28,573 nt of DNA from Ophiosphaerella korrae (Eukaryota; Ascomycota; Dothideomycetes; Pleosporales; Phaeosphaeriaceae). The notes under the pieces are model-generated. The model ran no database searches and was not told the origin of the DNA. It saw only the letters and a program-made list of their open reading frames with translations. The position numbers were made by a program, and so were the translations under genes. Shown one piece after another: positions 1-9,257 of the stretch (position 1 is its first letter; each line of letters starts with the position of its first letter). The stretch covers positions 1-28,573 of the forward strand of contig JALNQF010000461.1 in the NCBI GenBank assembly GCA_028456385.1, read 5' to 3'.

Positions 1-2
1 TA

Positions 3-256
3 AGTACTAGGTATATATACCTAGTAGCTTACTAAGCGCTAACTAAAAGTAGAAAGATAGTTGAATGTTAGTAAGTTATAAACTTACTAACATATTAGTA
101 AGTTCGCAATATTAGTAAGTTTGCGATGTTAGTAAGTTGCAAACTTACTAATATATTAGTAAGTTTGTAATATTAGTAAGTTTGCAATATTAGTAAGTTG
201 CAAACTTACTAACATTAGTGCGAAAATAAGAGATATAAGGGATAACTCCCTTACAA
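3..256 (+). repeat. Left terminal inverted repeat of X
   Basis: It begins AGTACTAGGTATATATACC, whose core (5-26) is a perfect 22-bp palindrome. It then has a unique segment ending GTTGAATG and a cluster of roughly 17-bp units of the type TTAGTAAGTTYGCAATA in direct and inverted orientation (about 67-215). The inner segment ends CTCCCTTACAA. It pairs with 28318-28527 in reverse orientation. The left copy has at least one more repeat unit than the right. Repeated subterminal units of this kind are often transposase binding sites; that role is inferred. Confidence 0.8.
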
Positions 257-479
257 TTATATAGTTATTATCTAAAGTAAAACTAATATACTATATATAT
301 ATATAAAAGGCTTAATAGTTATAAAGAGAGTAAAGTAAGTATTATTTTCTTTTAGATACTAGTAGTACTATTAAATACTATTAATTATCTCTTTAATATC
401 TTCTATAGCTTATAGTAAGTACTATTATCTTCTAGCTACCTCCTAATATAATAATACTTCTTCTACTAATAGTTAAAAG
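257..479. other. Residual X interior, no gene recognised
   Basis: These 223 bp lie between the left TIR of X and the first base of the B LTR. They include a TA microsatellite (about 288-304) and runs of TAGTACTA-like sequence. I see no open frame or known motif on either strand. The last five bases (475-479, AAAAG) should be the 5' target duplication of element B, but the matching copy is not found after B's 3' LTR. Confidence 0.4.
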
Positions 480-496
480 TATTATAATACTAAGTA
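480..496 (+). repeat. B 5' LTR, first piece
   Basis: TATTATAATACTAAGTA matches the start of the 3' LTR at 15697 (TATTACAATACTAAGTA). The TA at 495-496 is the target of the pogo insertion. LTRs usually start TG, and the TA here is the expected RIP product. Confidence 0.8.
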
Positions 497-556
497 ACGT
501 AGTTTATAAGTAAGTAGCTAGTATAAGTAAGTAGCTAGCCTTACTAACTTTATATA
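497..556 (+). repeat. Pogo left TIR (60 bp)
   Basis: It is identical to the reverse complement of 2295-2354. It contains GTAAGTAGCTAG twice, a possible double transposase site. Confidence 0.9.
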
Positions 557-724
557 CCTCTTTAAGTGTATAACTTAACAACGTAGTAGAGTAGAGTATA
601 TATATTAATATATTAAATTAAGTAGTACCTACTATATTACTTTTACACGTACGTAAGTTATACCTAGTCTCTCTATACTTCTTATAGCGTGCGTAAGCCT
701 AGTAACTTAAGCTTAAATACTACT

Positions 725-2270
725 TACTTTTGCGCTATTTATAATTAATCTAGTAATTAGCCTCTAGTTAAGTAATTAAATCCTCTCCCTATCTCTTTAT
801 TAAGACTCCTTTCTTCTAAATCTACTTCTTTTTTTATAATTTACGCTTACTAGCTACCTTATTAGCTCTCTTAAGACTAGAGATCTAATTATATATTAAC
901 TTAGCTTCTAGTATTATTATATAAGCTCCCTTTTTAAGTTAATTAATTGCGTTAATAATTAATACTAGTAATAAGCTCTTATACTAGCGTACGCGCTTAC
1001 GTATAAGTATTAACTAAGCCTCTAGCTTACGTATATTACTTAGCGTATAAGCTACCTAGGGAGCCTCTAGTAGAGCTAGAGTAGCTAGAGTAGGTATATA
1101 GAGCTAGATATTAAGCCTTAAGATAACTACTTCTAGCTAAAGTAGAACAAGGCTAGTAGCTTAAAAAGCTAAGTAAATATTTACTCTTATAAAGGCCTAG
1201 TTAAAGGCTACGTAGAAGGCTAGTAGGAATTTAAGTTTAGTAATATAATTAATATAGTTCTAGATAAGGCTCTTAACCTAATAGCTATACGCCTTCTTTA
1301 ATAGAGAGAAGTAGCTAATATTAAGAGGCTAAAGTAAGTAAGATAAGTAAGCTAGTATATAGAGCGTATAGATATTATTCTCTTTATAGATCTTGTTAAA
1401 CTTAAGAGAGTAGTAGCTCCTATAACTATTAAGTATAAGTAGCTAACGCGCACTAACTACTTAGTTCTTTATATACTTATTAAAGTACTTAAGCTAGTTA
1501 ATAGCTAGCTTATCTATTATCTAGCTATTATTACTAATTCTAATAGCCTAGTCTTGTAAGATATAGTCTTCCTTGTACTAGGTAGAGAAGTAGCACTTAC
1601 TAGCGAAGATAAGGAATAGTAAGACTACCTAGCTAGTAGCGTTAATTGTAGTAATTACTATTACTTACTTACAATTACTAGGCTAGATAGCCTTTAGCCT
1701 ACCTCTCTTCTCTAACCCTATTATAATAAGCTAAGTTGTAATCTTACTTATTATAAAGCTAGCCTTATTAAAGTTATAGACGTCTTTATTAGCTATTTTA
1801 TATACAGCCCTTATATACTACACTATCTTAAACTAGCTACTTATAATAGCTAGGTCTTTATATAAAGCTCTCTACCTATTATATAGGTAATTAAAACGCG
1901 TTGTAAGACTATCTATACGCTTAATAAAGTTACGTGCCTAGTAGATACTAGTAGGTTTACCTCTACGCTAAGTAAGTAGTTTATTAGCTATCTTACGCAT
2001 AGTAGCTAGAGATAGGGTAAAACTACAAGAATCTAGATTAAGAATATAATTAACTATTACCTCTTCCTCTAGCTAGCTAAGCTTCCTTAAGTTAGGCTAG
2101 TAATCGCGTTAAGTAGGTATACTAGCGCATTAGTAGCGTACTATTGTTTAGGCTACTTAGAATATTAAAGTAGTAAGGCTAGTACTTAAAATTTACTTTT
2201 CTTTAATAGAAGAGATTATAAGCTAAATATCTAACTCTTTTAAGAGTAATTAAGAGGTATTATATAGAGC
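725..2270 (-). pseudogene. Fot1/pogo transposase, RIP-inactivated
   Basis: Read on the minus strand, the order of motifs is that of fungal pogo-like DDE transposases (HTH/CENP-B type N-terminus, DDE core, basic tail). N-terminal helix-turn-helix and CENPB-type remnants are near 2250-1900. YNFNKAS near 1763-1785 stands where YNFDE/DETG carries the first catalytic Asp, now Asn. EKRGRLKAI follows near 1690-1720. LILNSYRSYY (1414-1440) stands for the LILDGHxSHH block, again with Asp to Asn and His to Tyr. PLNISYFSLLKKAYS (about 1283-1327) stands for the PLDVGCFSPLKRAY block. A basic KKG-like tail lies at about 760-830. There are many in-frame TAG/TAA codons at Gln and Trp positions and one frame change between about 1740 and 1640, where GTAAGTAAGTAATAGTAA-type repeats occur. 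The start is placed near 2270 by family length (about 515 codons); the exact start cannot be seen. Confidence 0.88.
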
Positions 2271-2294
2271 TATTACGTATTAATATAAGATAGA

Positions 2295-2354
2295 TATATA
2301 AAGTTAGTAAGGCTAGCTACTTACTTATACTAGCTACTTACTTATAAACTACGT
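2295..2354 (-). repeat. Pogo right TIR (60 bp)
   Basis: It is the perfect inverted partner of 497-556, followed by the TA duplication at 2355-2356. Confidence 0.9.
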
Positions 2355-2356
2355 TA

Positions 2357-2660
2357 GTAAGTAAGCTATTATATTATACGCGATTAGGCTAAGTAATATA
2401 GCGTAGTAGAATACGTAACTATTTAGTAGTAAACGCTCTAGAGTAAACGCTCTAGAGTAAACGCTCTAGAATAAGCGCTCTAGAGTAAACGCTCTAGAGT
2501 AAGCGCTTAAGAATAAATACTAATAGTAAGTATATAGAAACGTTAATAGACCTTTATAGACTATTGTATTTAATCTCTTCTTTACTTTTTATCTTAATAG
2601 AGTATTACAACTAATACTTTAATTAGATTCTTATCTACTTATTAATACTTATATACTATA
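2357..2660 (+). repeat. B 5' LTR, second piece
   Basis: It aligns with 15714 to about 16018 of the 3' LTR. The last five bases, CTATA (2656-2660), are the target duplication of element A and recur at 9687-9691. Confidence 0.88.
2429..2511 (+). repeat. 14-bp tandem repeat array in B LTR
   Basis: About six copies of GTAAACGCTCTAGA occur with minor variants, the last degenerating to AAGCGCTTAAG. Each unit contains the palindrome CTCTAGAG. The same array is in the 3' LTR (15786-15867), so it was part of the element when it inserted. An upstream activating site in U3 is a possible role, inferred only from position. Confidence 0.8.
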
Positions 2661-3089
2661 TATTACGGGTGTAATAGAAGAAATCGAGATAGAACTAATT
2701 AGTCCTAATCTAGGCGCTAACAAAGTATAAGACGAGCGGGGTAACAACCTCGATTAGGAGACTACACATAACTAGGACACCTAGGCTAATCTATAATCTA
2801 TAGACTCTTAGTACTAATAGATTATAGATTAAGACGATCTATAATCTACTAGTCTTAGCATCTATAGATTATAGATTACGACAAGTATATAGTTAGTAAG
2901 ATGCGTATTGTTAGGATAGTATTAGTAATTTAATCCTTTAACTATAGAACGCTAATATAAGATAGTTACAAAACATCTTCTATTGTTTATAAGTTATTGT
3001 AGATTATAACCTAAGCTTTTACTATTAACTCTTAATCTACTAATACTCTTTAGGTACTAGGAAGTCGACCCTAGTAATACCTTATTACA
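2661..3089 (+). repeat. A 5' LTR (429 bp)
   Basis: It begins TATTAC (from TGTTAC) and ends TTATTACA. It is GC-richer than its 3' partner (for example ACGAGCGGGGTAACAACCTC against ACAAGTAGGGTAACAACCTT), so the two copies were mutated unequally. Confidence 0.92.
2786..2880. repeat. Palindromic AATCTATAATCTA cluster in A LTR
   Basis: AATCTATAATCTATAG and its reverse complement alternate four to five times and can fold into nested hairpins. The same cluster is at 9384-9477. The LTRs of C and D, otherwise homologous, carry a different repeat at this place. Confidence 0.75.
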
Positions 3090-3160
3090 CCTTGCCGATT
3101 TAGTTATTGCGAGAAGCGAAGCGTAAGTAACGTATAGTCTAGCTAACACGATAGTAGAAA
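3090..3160 (+). other. A 5' leader, probable primer-binding region
   Basis: CCTTGCCGATTTAGTTATTGCGAGAAG follows the LTR directly. The equivalent stretch of D (reverse complement of about 26610-26652) is similar, so it is conserved. I do not recognise a tRNA complement, because no TGG follows the LTR; the TAG at about 3101 may be a mutated TGG. Confidence 0.4.
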
Positions 3161-4230
3161 GTTTAACTAAAACAAGTAAAGCTCCTAAGAGTAGTTATAA
3201 GTCTAATAGTACTGCATAGGAAATAATTAAGGACTAAATTAACAATTTAATCTTAGATAAAAAAGATATAAAAATAGTAATTAATACTTTAGAAATATAG
3301 AACAAGGAACTGCAAGATTATATGAAGTAGAATAAAGTATAGATTAAAGCTATTATTAAAGGTTAGAATTAGATAGAACTAATTACACAACGTCTAGTAA
3401 TAAGTGCAATAAAGAAACTGCCTAAGATACCTGTCCTTAAGAAATTTAATAGAACAAGAGAGAAACTAAGACCTTTTATTACCTTAGTACAACTCTAGAT
3501 AGATGTATAAGTACTACACTTTAATACAAAAAAAAAGAAGGTAATATATATTAGATTGTACCTTAAGGAAGACGCGATAAGATAGTACGAACCTTACTAG
3601 ATAGATTACACGATATACTCTCTAATAACCTAGAAGGACGAAACTAGAGCTATTTTTAGAAGTTACGAGTACTTTACTAAACGAATAAGAGCAGTATTTA
3701 GAGATATAGATATTACCTAATAAGCTAAAGAGTAGCTAGAGAAGCTTATATAAAACTAGAGTATTCCTAAGTACGTATTATAGTTTAAATAACTATCGCA
3801 AAATATAGAATAGAATAAGTTAGCCTTAATGTTACGATTTAAATAAGGACTTAACTCTAAGATTTAATACGAGATAATATATATAGAGAAACTAAGGACA
3901 CTAGAAGCCTTAAAGTAATAGGTAATATAAATTAACAATAATCTTTAAGAATAGAAGAAGAACAAGTATAGAGGTTACGCCTAGAACTATAACAAGGGAG
4001 ACCTAATAATCCTTAACGCTAACAAGGATAGAAAGAAAAAGAAGAATAAAGACTTTACGTGCTTTAATTGTAGCAAACTAGGCTACTATACGAAAGACTA
4101 CTAATTATAAAAAAAGAAGGATATAGTATATTATAAATATAAGAAACTAGGACACTTTGTAAAAGACTACAAAAGTAAAGACTAAAAGAAAGAAACTTAG
4201 TTAAAAACAACTAAAAAGAGGAAAGAAGCA
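3160..4230 (+). pseudogene. gag: Gag of element A with two zinc knuckles
   Basis: The capsid/nucleocapsid part of the A polyprotein. The first 100 codons are rich in Lys, Glu, Ile and Gln-derived stops and look coiled-coil forming. A Ty3-type gag core follows (about 3400-3900), with KKLPKIPVLKKFN leading into it. The nucleocapsid has two CCHC-type knuckles. The first, at about 4060-4100, reads CFNCSKLGYYTKDY: the first two Cys survive, while His and the last Cys are now Tyr. The second, at about 4132-4172, reads YYKYKKLGHFVKDY, where the His survives and all three Cys are Tyr. These are the changes expected from CAC to TAC and TGY to TAY. The gag frame continues without a shift into protease. 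Confidence 0.85.
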
Positions 4231-4269
4231 CTATAAGTATAGGCTAAACCTTAGGAGAAGGTAGCTAGG

Positions 4270-5330
4270 AGTAAAGAAATATAACACGTAATACTCTATT
4301 AGACTTTTTGTTATAAAGACGACTACTATATATATCTTTCTAGTAAATAGGGAGTAGGATACTTCTTATAATAGAGATAGAGAGTAGCTATAATAAAAGA
4401 AAGAACAAAAGCTTAGCTAAAAGAAATAGCCTAAGTAATAAACCTACTAGTAGAAGATCTAGAAGGGGAAGAGCCCCTAGTACTATTAATCTAGGCTAAA
4501 GGACTAGTACTAGATAAAGAGACTACTACAACTACCTCTAAAGGACTACAAGGAAGTAAGAGATAAGTTAGTATAAGAGATATAGAGTATGCCTAGCTAA
4601 TAATATATAGTTATAATAGTCGTATAACAAGTAATATAGAGGAATAAAATAAAGAATAGAAGTTTATTTAGAAATACTTACTAGTTATAAGTATAGAGGA
4701 AGCGTACGAAGACTAGAAAGAACGTAATTCTAAAGAAATAAAGTTTATACTATTTTAAGAATAGATAAAGTAATATATAGTTGTAGTAGGAAGAATGCCT
4801 ATATAGAAAGAATAGTAATACCTTATAAGAAAAACGCGATAGATTAACGAAGCCTACATACTAAGAGTACTAGTAGCGTACTATATCCTAATAATAGATA
4901 TACCTAGTAGAAGCAAATACTAGGAAGAGAATAATAAAATAATAGATCTAAAATACCTAGTATACTTTGAAGTATTATAGATATCGTACCTAGATAAGAA
5001 TTATATTATATATAGAAACCCTAAAGCAAACAATAGTGTATAGCTTATAAGGAGAAAAGGCTATAACTACACGAAAGCAATTCTAGTAGAAAATATCTAA
5101 GGATAAGAAGTAATCCTAGAAGATAGATACGTAGTAGTAAGACCTAGCCTAAAACTATCTAAGAAATACGTCTAAGGAGGACTATAGTACAAATGTATAT
5201 ACGACAAATATCTAAAACACAAAGAATATAAACTTAAAGTAGGCCTATAGCCTTAGAAAGATAGATAATTTACAAAGATACCTAAACAAGAAAAACTAGA
5301 AGGTATAGGAGGCCTATATATTACGAAAAT
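4270..5330 (+). pseudogene. Long spacer between gag and protease of A
   Basis: About 350 codons in the same frame as gag and pol, with no domain I recognise. It is rich in Glu, Lys, Ile and stop codons that were probably Gln. The equivalent region in D (about 24420-25500) is collinear with it, so it is a family feature and not a later insertion. It may be part of a long nucleocapsid/protease linker. Confidence 0.55.
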
Positions 5331-5339
5331 AGGTATATA

Positions 5340-5680
5340 CTAAGGAAGGAAAGTACAATTAATAATTAATAGTAGAGCTATAAGAAACTTTATATTAAAG
5401 AAGTTTATAGAAACATAGAGAATAAAGTATACAACAAAGAAATACTCTTAATAACTAAGTACGATTAAAAGAAAACTATTCTAGGAACTAATACAGTTTA
5501 AGATAGTACCTTTAACACTAAGGTTAGAAGGACTAGAAATTAAGAACATAGTTATAGATATAACGACAATTAATAACAAATAAGATATAATATTAGGTAT
5601 ACTATAGTTATAGATAACTAACCTATATATTAATTAGAGAATAGGGAAGATTAACTACTATAGAATAGACACGTTAAAGG
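5340..5680 (+). pseudogene. Aspartic protease domain of A
   Basis: VQLIINSRAIRNFI at about 5353-5394 stands where retroviral-type proteases have the DSGA catalytic motif; the Asp is now Asn and the Gly is Arg. A second conserved block, reading DIILGIL at about 5584-5604, matches the DIILG(M/I)PWL motif. The domain would mature the polyprotein. Confidence 0.82.
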
Positions 5681-5869
5681 CCTACAAAAACACTTGCAAA
5701 GGAGAATTCTTAGAAGAATATAAGAAATAAGAAGAATAGCTTATAGAACCTAAAGATTACCTTCTAGAACATTAACTATAGGATTTAGCGATAGAAACAG
5801 AAGAAGGAAAAGACGTAAGGTAGAGCCTAGTCTACTAGAAAATAGAAGAAGAGTTAAAAATTAAACAAA

Positions 5870-6690
5870 TATTTATTTAAAACGCAATAAAAAAGGGATA
5901 GATAAGAGAATCTAAATCCTTAGTAGCTTATAGACTTATCTTTATAGATAAGAAAAGAATAAGTAATAAAAGACTTTGTATAGACTTTAGAAAAACTAAC
6001 GTAGTTATAAATAAGAACTAATACCCCTTACTAAGGATAGACGCAATACAAGATAAACTACAGAAAGCAACAATCTTTACGAAGTTAGATATCTAGAACG
6101 CCTACTACTAAATTAGAATTAAAGAAGGCAACAAATAGAAAATAGTATTTAGAATATAATAAAGATTATATAAATATTTAGTTATGCTATTTAGCTTAAC
6201 AAATGCACTAGTAGTATTCTAAGAAAGGATTAATATAGTACTAAGAGAGTACTTAGATATATTTATATTTATATACTTAGACAATATCCTTATATTCTTA
6301 GAAATAGAGGAAGAATATATATAATATATATATAAAGTACTAGAAAAACTAGTAGAAGCTAAAATATTTCTTAAGATAAGAAAATGCGAGTTCTATATAA
6401 AAGAAATAGATTTCCTAGGGTTTATTATAGAACTAGGAAAGATTAAGATTAATCTAGAAAAGATTAAGTTAATTAACGAATAGCTAATACTAAGAAACCT
6501 AAAAGAGGTATAACAATTTTATAGGCTAGCTAACTTTTGTAGGAAGTTAATAGTAGGATAGTCTAAAGATATAGAACTAATAACAAGACTTATAAAAAAA
6601 GATATGCTGTTTAAATAGATAAAAGAATGTAACAAGGTATTTAAGAAGATTAAGAAGAAGTTTATAGAAAACCTAGTTATTAGAATATAT
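5870..6690 (+). pseudogene. Reverse transcriptase domain of A
   Basis: The RT blocks are in order. RLCIDFRKTN lies at about 5970-6000, FTKLDI at about 6076-6093, and YLVMLFSLTNA at about 6175-6205. The catalytic box reads YLDNILIF at 6274-6297, with the second Asp of YLDD replaced by Asn. Thumb-like blocks CEFYIKEIDFLGFI follow at about 6388-6430. Many stops fall at Gln and Trp positions. The polymerase would be inactive from the YLDN change alone. Confidence 0.92.
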
Positions 6691-6699
6691 AACCTAGAC

Positions 6700-7095
6700 C
6701 TACTAGCAATAGTAAAAATAGACGCATCTAACTTAGTCTACGGAATAGTACTAATACAGGAAGACCTAGAGACTAAAAAAGAATACTTAGTTAAGTACTT
6801 CTCTAAGAAAATAAAGATAGTAGAACTTAACTACCTAATCTACGACAAAGAGATGCTAGTAATTTACAAAGTATTTAAGTAATAGAGAGTATACCTACAA
6901 GGAGTAAAATATTAGATAAAGGTCTATATAGACTATAAGAATCTTATAAGATTTATAATAAATAAAGAATTAATATAACGCTATACGAGATAGTAGGAAT
7001 ACTTATTAACGTTTAATATAGAAATTATATATATAAAAGGGAAAGACAACTAGTTTATAGACGCCCTTAGTAGAAGGCTAGACTTATAAGAAGAA
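6700..7095 (+). pseudogene. RNase H domain of A
   Basis: VKIDASNLVYGIVL (about 6715-6755) corresponds to the first catalytic Asp block of Ty3 RNase H. YFSKKIKIVELNYLIYDKEM (about 6799-6855) and IYIKGKDN ... DALSRRLDL (about 7030-7088) follow in normal order and spacing. It degrades the RNA strand during reverse transcription. Confidence 0.88.
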
Positions 7096-7329
7096 GTAAG
7101 CGCTACTAGTATAGTTCTAGTTAAGAACAAAGAAGGATACTTAGTCCTAAATATATATAAAATAGCTGCAACACTTAAAAGGAAGAGTAGCGAGCTAGAT
7201 AAATAGATTTAGAAAATAACAAAAGAAGTATCTAAAGAAATAGAAAAACTAGAAATCTAAGAAGGATTTGCACAAGCCTATAGAAGAACATATATTCTAA
7301 AGAAGATCTAGAGAGAATTTATACGATAA

Positions 7330-8400
7330 TTCTATAAATTGCTAGTATATAGTTACTAAGGTATTAAGAAAACATTAGATAGATTACTACGAGACTACTA
7401 TATTCTAAAAGCAAGATAATTAGTAATAGAGGTACTACAAGACTATATAGAATATTAAAGGAATAAATACAATAGATATACACTATATAGAATATTACAA
7501 CTAGTAGAAGTACTAGAATAACTATAGAGAGTTATTACAATAGACTTTATTACAAAGTTACTAAAGTCTAAAGACCTAATATTAAGGGTCGAGTATAATA
7601 GAATCTTAATAATAGTAGATAAGCTTACAAAGTATACATACTTTAGACTATATAAAGAAAAAAGTAAGATAGAGGTTACTATATACTAGGTTCTAGGAAC
7701 TATAATTAGTTAATATAGACTACTAGATAAGATTGTTATAGATAGAGACGTACGATTTACATCGAAACTATAGAGAATAATAACAGCGTAATTAGGAATT
7801 AAATATATAATATCTATAGCATATTACCTATAAATAGATAGATAGTTAGAACGAATAAATTAGATAGTAGAACAATACCTAAGATGCTACCTTAACTATA
7901 ACTAGAACAATTAGGTATAGTTACTACCTATAGTACAATTAGCATATAATAGCGTAAAGAACGTAGTAATAGGAGTATTGCCCTTCTTCGCGAACTATAG
8001 ATTCGAACCTAATGTATATTAGTCGCTAAGAAATTAGATATTTTAGTTCTTAAGAGGAGAAAGTTTTGCTAATAGACTTAAGGATATATACAATTAATTA
8101 AGATAGGATATAGAATTCCTATACAATTATATAGCAAAATACTACAACAAGAAGTATAAAAAGGGACCTTAATTTAGAAAGGGAGAAAAAGTATAGTTAG
8201 TATAGAAAAATATTAAGAGTAAGCGACTAAGTTTAAAATTAGACTACGTTAAAATAGGACTATACAAAATTAAGAAAGAAGTTATACTAGTTATATTTAA
8301 ATTAAAGCTACTAAATAGGATAAAGATATACCTAATATTCTACGTAGCCCTACTAGAACAAGTACTACTAGAAGTAGAACTACTAGTATATAAAGTAGAT
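7330..8400 (+). pseudogene. Integrase of A
   Basis: A degraded zinc-binding H2C2 part lies at about 7340-7480, with both His and Cys partly turned to Tyr. The catalytic core follows, with TIDFITKLLKS at about 7540, a DKIVIDRDVRFTSKL block near 7720-7770 holding the second Asp, and the Glu helix near 7850-7875. A C-terminal part lies at about 8150-8400, with KGPQ-like and LKLDYVKIGLYKIKK segments of the GPY/F type. The frame is the same as RT. Confidence 0.85.
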
Positions 8401-8409
8401 ACGTATAGA

Positions 8410-8577
8410 GAATAAAAAGAATAGGAAGTTAAGAAAATCTTATAGTACTAGTTCTAAAATAGAAAAGACTACTACCTAGTAGAATAGATAGGTATAGACG
8501 AAAAAGGATAACTATAGGAGAAAATATAGGAACTAGAGGATAATCTTAATTACTCTAAGAAACTAGAGGAATTCTAA
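8410..8577 (+). pseudogene. Chromodomain at the C-terminus of A pol
   Basis: The sequence reads EVKKIL, then YYLVE followed by a stop at a Trp position, then ELEDNL and KLEEF. This corresponds to the EVEKILDSR / YLVKWKGY / TWEPEENL / ELLEEF pattern. The first possible stop in frame is TAA at 8575, but it could be a former CAA, so the true end is uncertain. Chromodomains on integrases of this lineage direct insertion to H3K9-methylated heterochromatin. Confidence 0.8.
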
Positions 8578-8851
8578 AATTAAAACTCTCTAGAACGCCT
8601 AGCAGCAAACTAAGAGAATTAATATTACTAATAATAGATAGAGAGATAATAGAGACGTCTAGCGTAGGACTTACTATAGCAACACTAAACGCCTTATCTA
8701 AGTCTAGCTTAGCTTCTAGAGCTACTAACTACTTAGCTAATTTCTTATTATTTAAGGCCTTTATCTTACGAAGATAAGAGAGACAAGCTTAATTCTCTAC
8801 TAGCTTACTCTACGCAAGCTCCTAGATACGCTTACGCTTAGCTTTAGCCTC
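8555..8851 (-). pseudogene. Antisense frame downstream of pol in A
   Basis: On the minus strand 99 codons run from about 8851 to a TAG at 8555, with four internal TAG/TAA codons, all plausible former Gln or Trp codons. It begins EAKAKRKRI and contains LSYLRKIKALNNKKLAK and LVALEAKLDLDKAF, a helical, charged segment likely to form a coiled coil. It ends in an aliphatic and Ser-rich tail. The frame is convergent with pol, overlapping its last few codons. The same frame is recognisable at the same place in C (18481-18765) and D (20890-21171). I do not recognise the protein. Confidence 0.5.
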
Positions 8852-8859
8852 TATAATTT

Positions 8860-9257
8860 AAGATAGTAATTTCTCTTAAGTCTAGTTAATAGCTTTCCCT
8901 ATTATTGTTAAGCCTAGACGCAAGGATAAGTGTAATAAACTTATACTTAGAAAGAGAAATACTAGATACGTTATAAGAGCTACGTATATTTACACAAATA
9001 TACACTTTATAAGCCCTACTATTGTTTATAGAAATAATACAAGGAAGAGACTTAGGGTTTAACTTAGGAGAAGTACAACAAGAATAAGAGAATATTTTAA
9101 CACTATTGCGCAGCACGCAATTAGTAAGGAAATAGTAACGATATATAGAAGAAATAGTTATAAGAGAGGATAAAGAACTCTATATTAACGAAGAAACTAG
9201 ACTAATAACTCTAGCTCTAGGATAGGTAAACTAAGACCTACTTAGGAGGAGAGATAG
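8860..9257 (+). other. 3' untranslated region of A with polypurine tract
   Basis: A 400-bp stretch between the antisense frame and the 3' LTR. AGGAGGAGAGATAG (9244-9257) lies directly before the LTR and is the likely polypurine tract. A 76-codon open frame on the minus strand (8886-9116) starts here but is in a different frame from the antisense frame at 8555-8851, and I do not treat it as a gene. Confidence 0.65.

Larger units (their letters stand above)
497..2354 (-). mobile_element. Fot1/pogo-like DNA transposon inserted in B LTR
   Basis: This is a 1,858-bp element, the usual size for fungal Fot1-type transposons. Its two ends (497-556 and 2295-2354) are perfect 60-bp inverted repeats starting ACGTAGTTTATAAG. 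Each TIR contains a direct duplication of GTAAGTAGCTAG. It is flanked by TA at 495-496 and 2355-2356. In the intact 3' LTR of B the same place reads AAGTAGTAAG with a single TA, so the empty site is visible inside this window. It carries one degraded transposase on the minus strand. Confidence 0.92.

Noticed and set aside
67..215. Regular repeats resembling a CRISPR array
   Set aside because: Units are 17 bp, adjacent, in both orientations and without unique spacers; they are mirrored at the other end of X.
725..2270. Pogo transposase as the transposase of the outer element X
   Set aside because: The gene has its own 60-bp TIRs and TA duplication inside the B LTR, so it is a separate, later insertion.
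8886..9116. 76-codon open frame on the minus strand
   Set aside because: It lies in the 3' untranslated part of A, in a different frame from the conserved antisense frame, and shows no known motif. A run of this length is not significant here.
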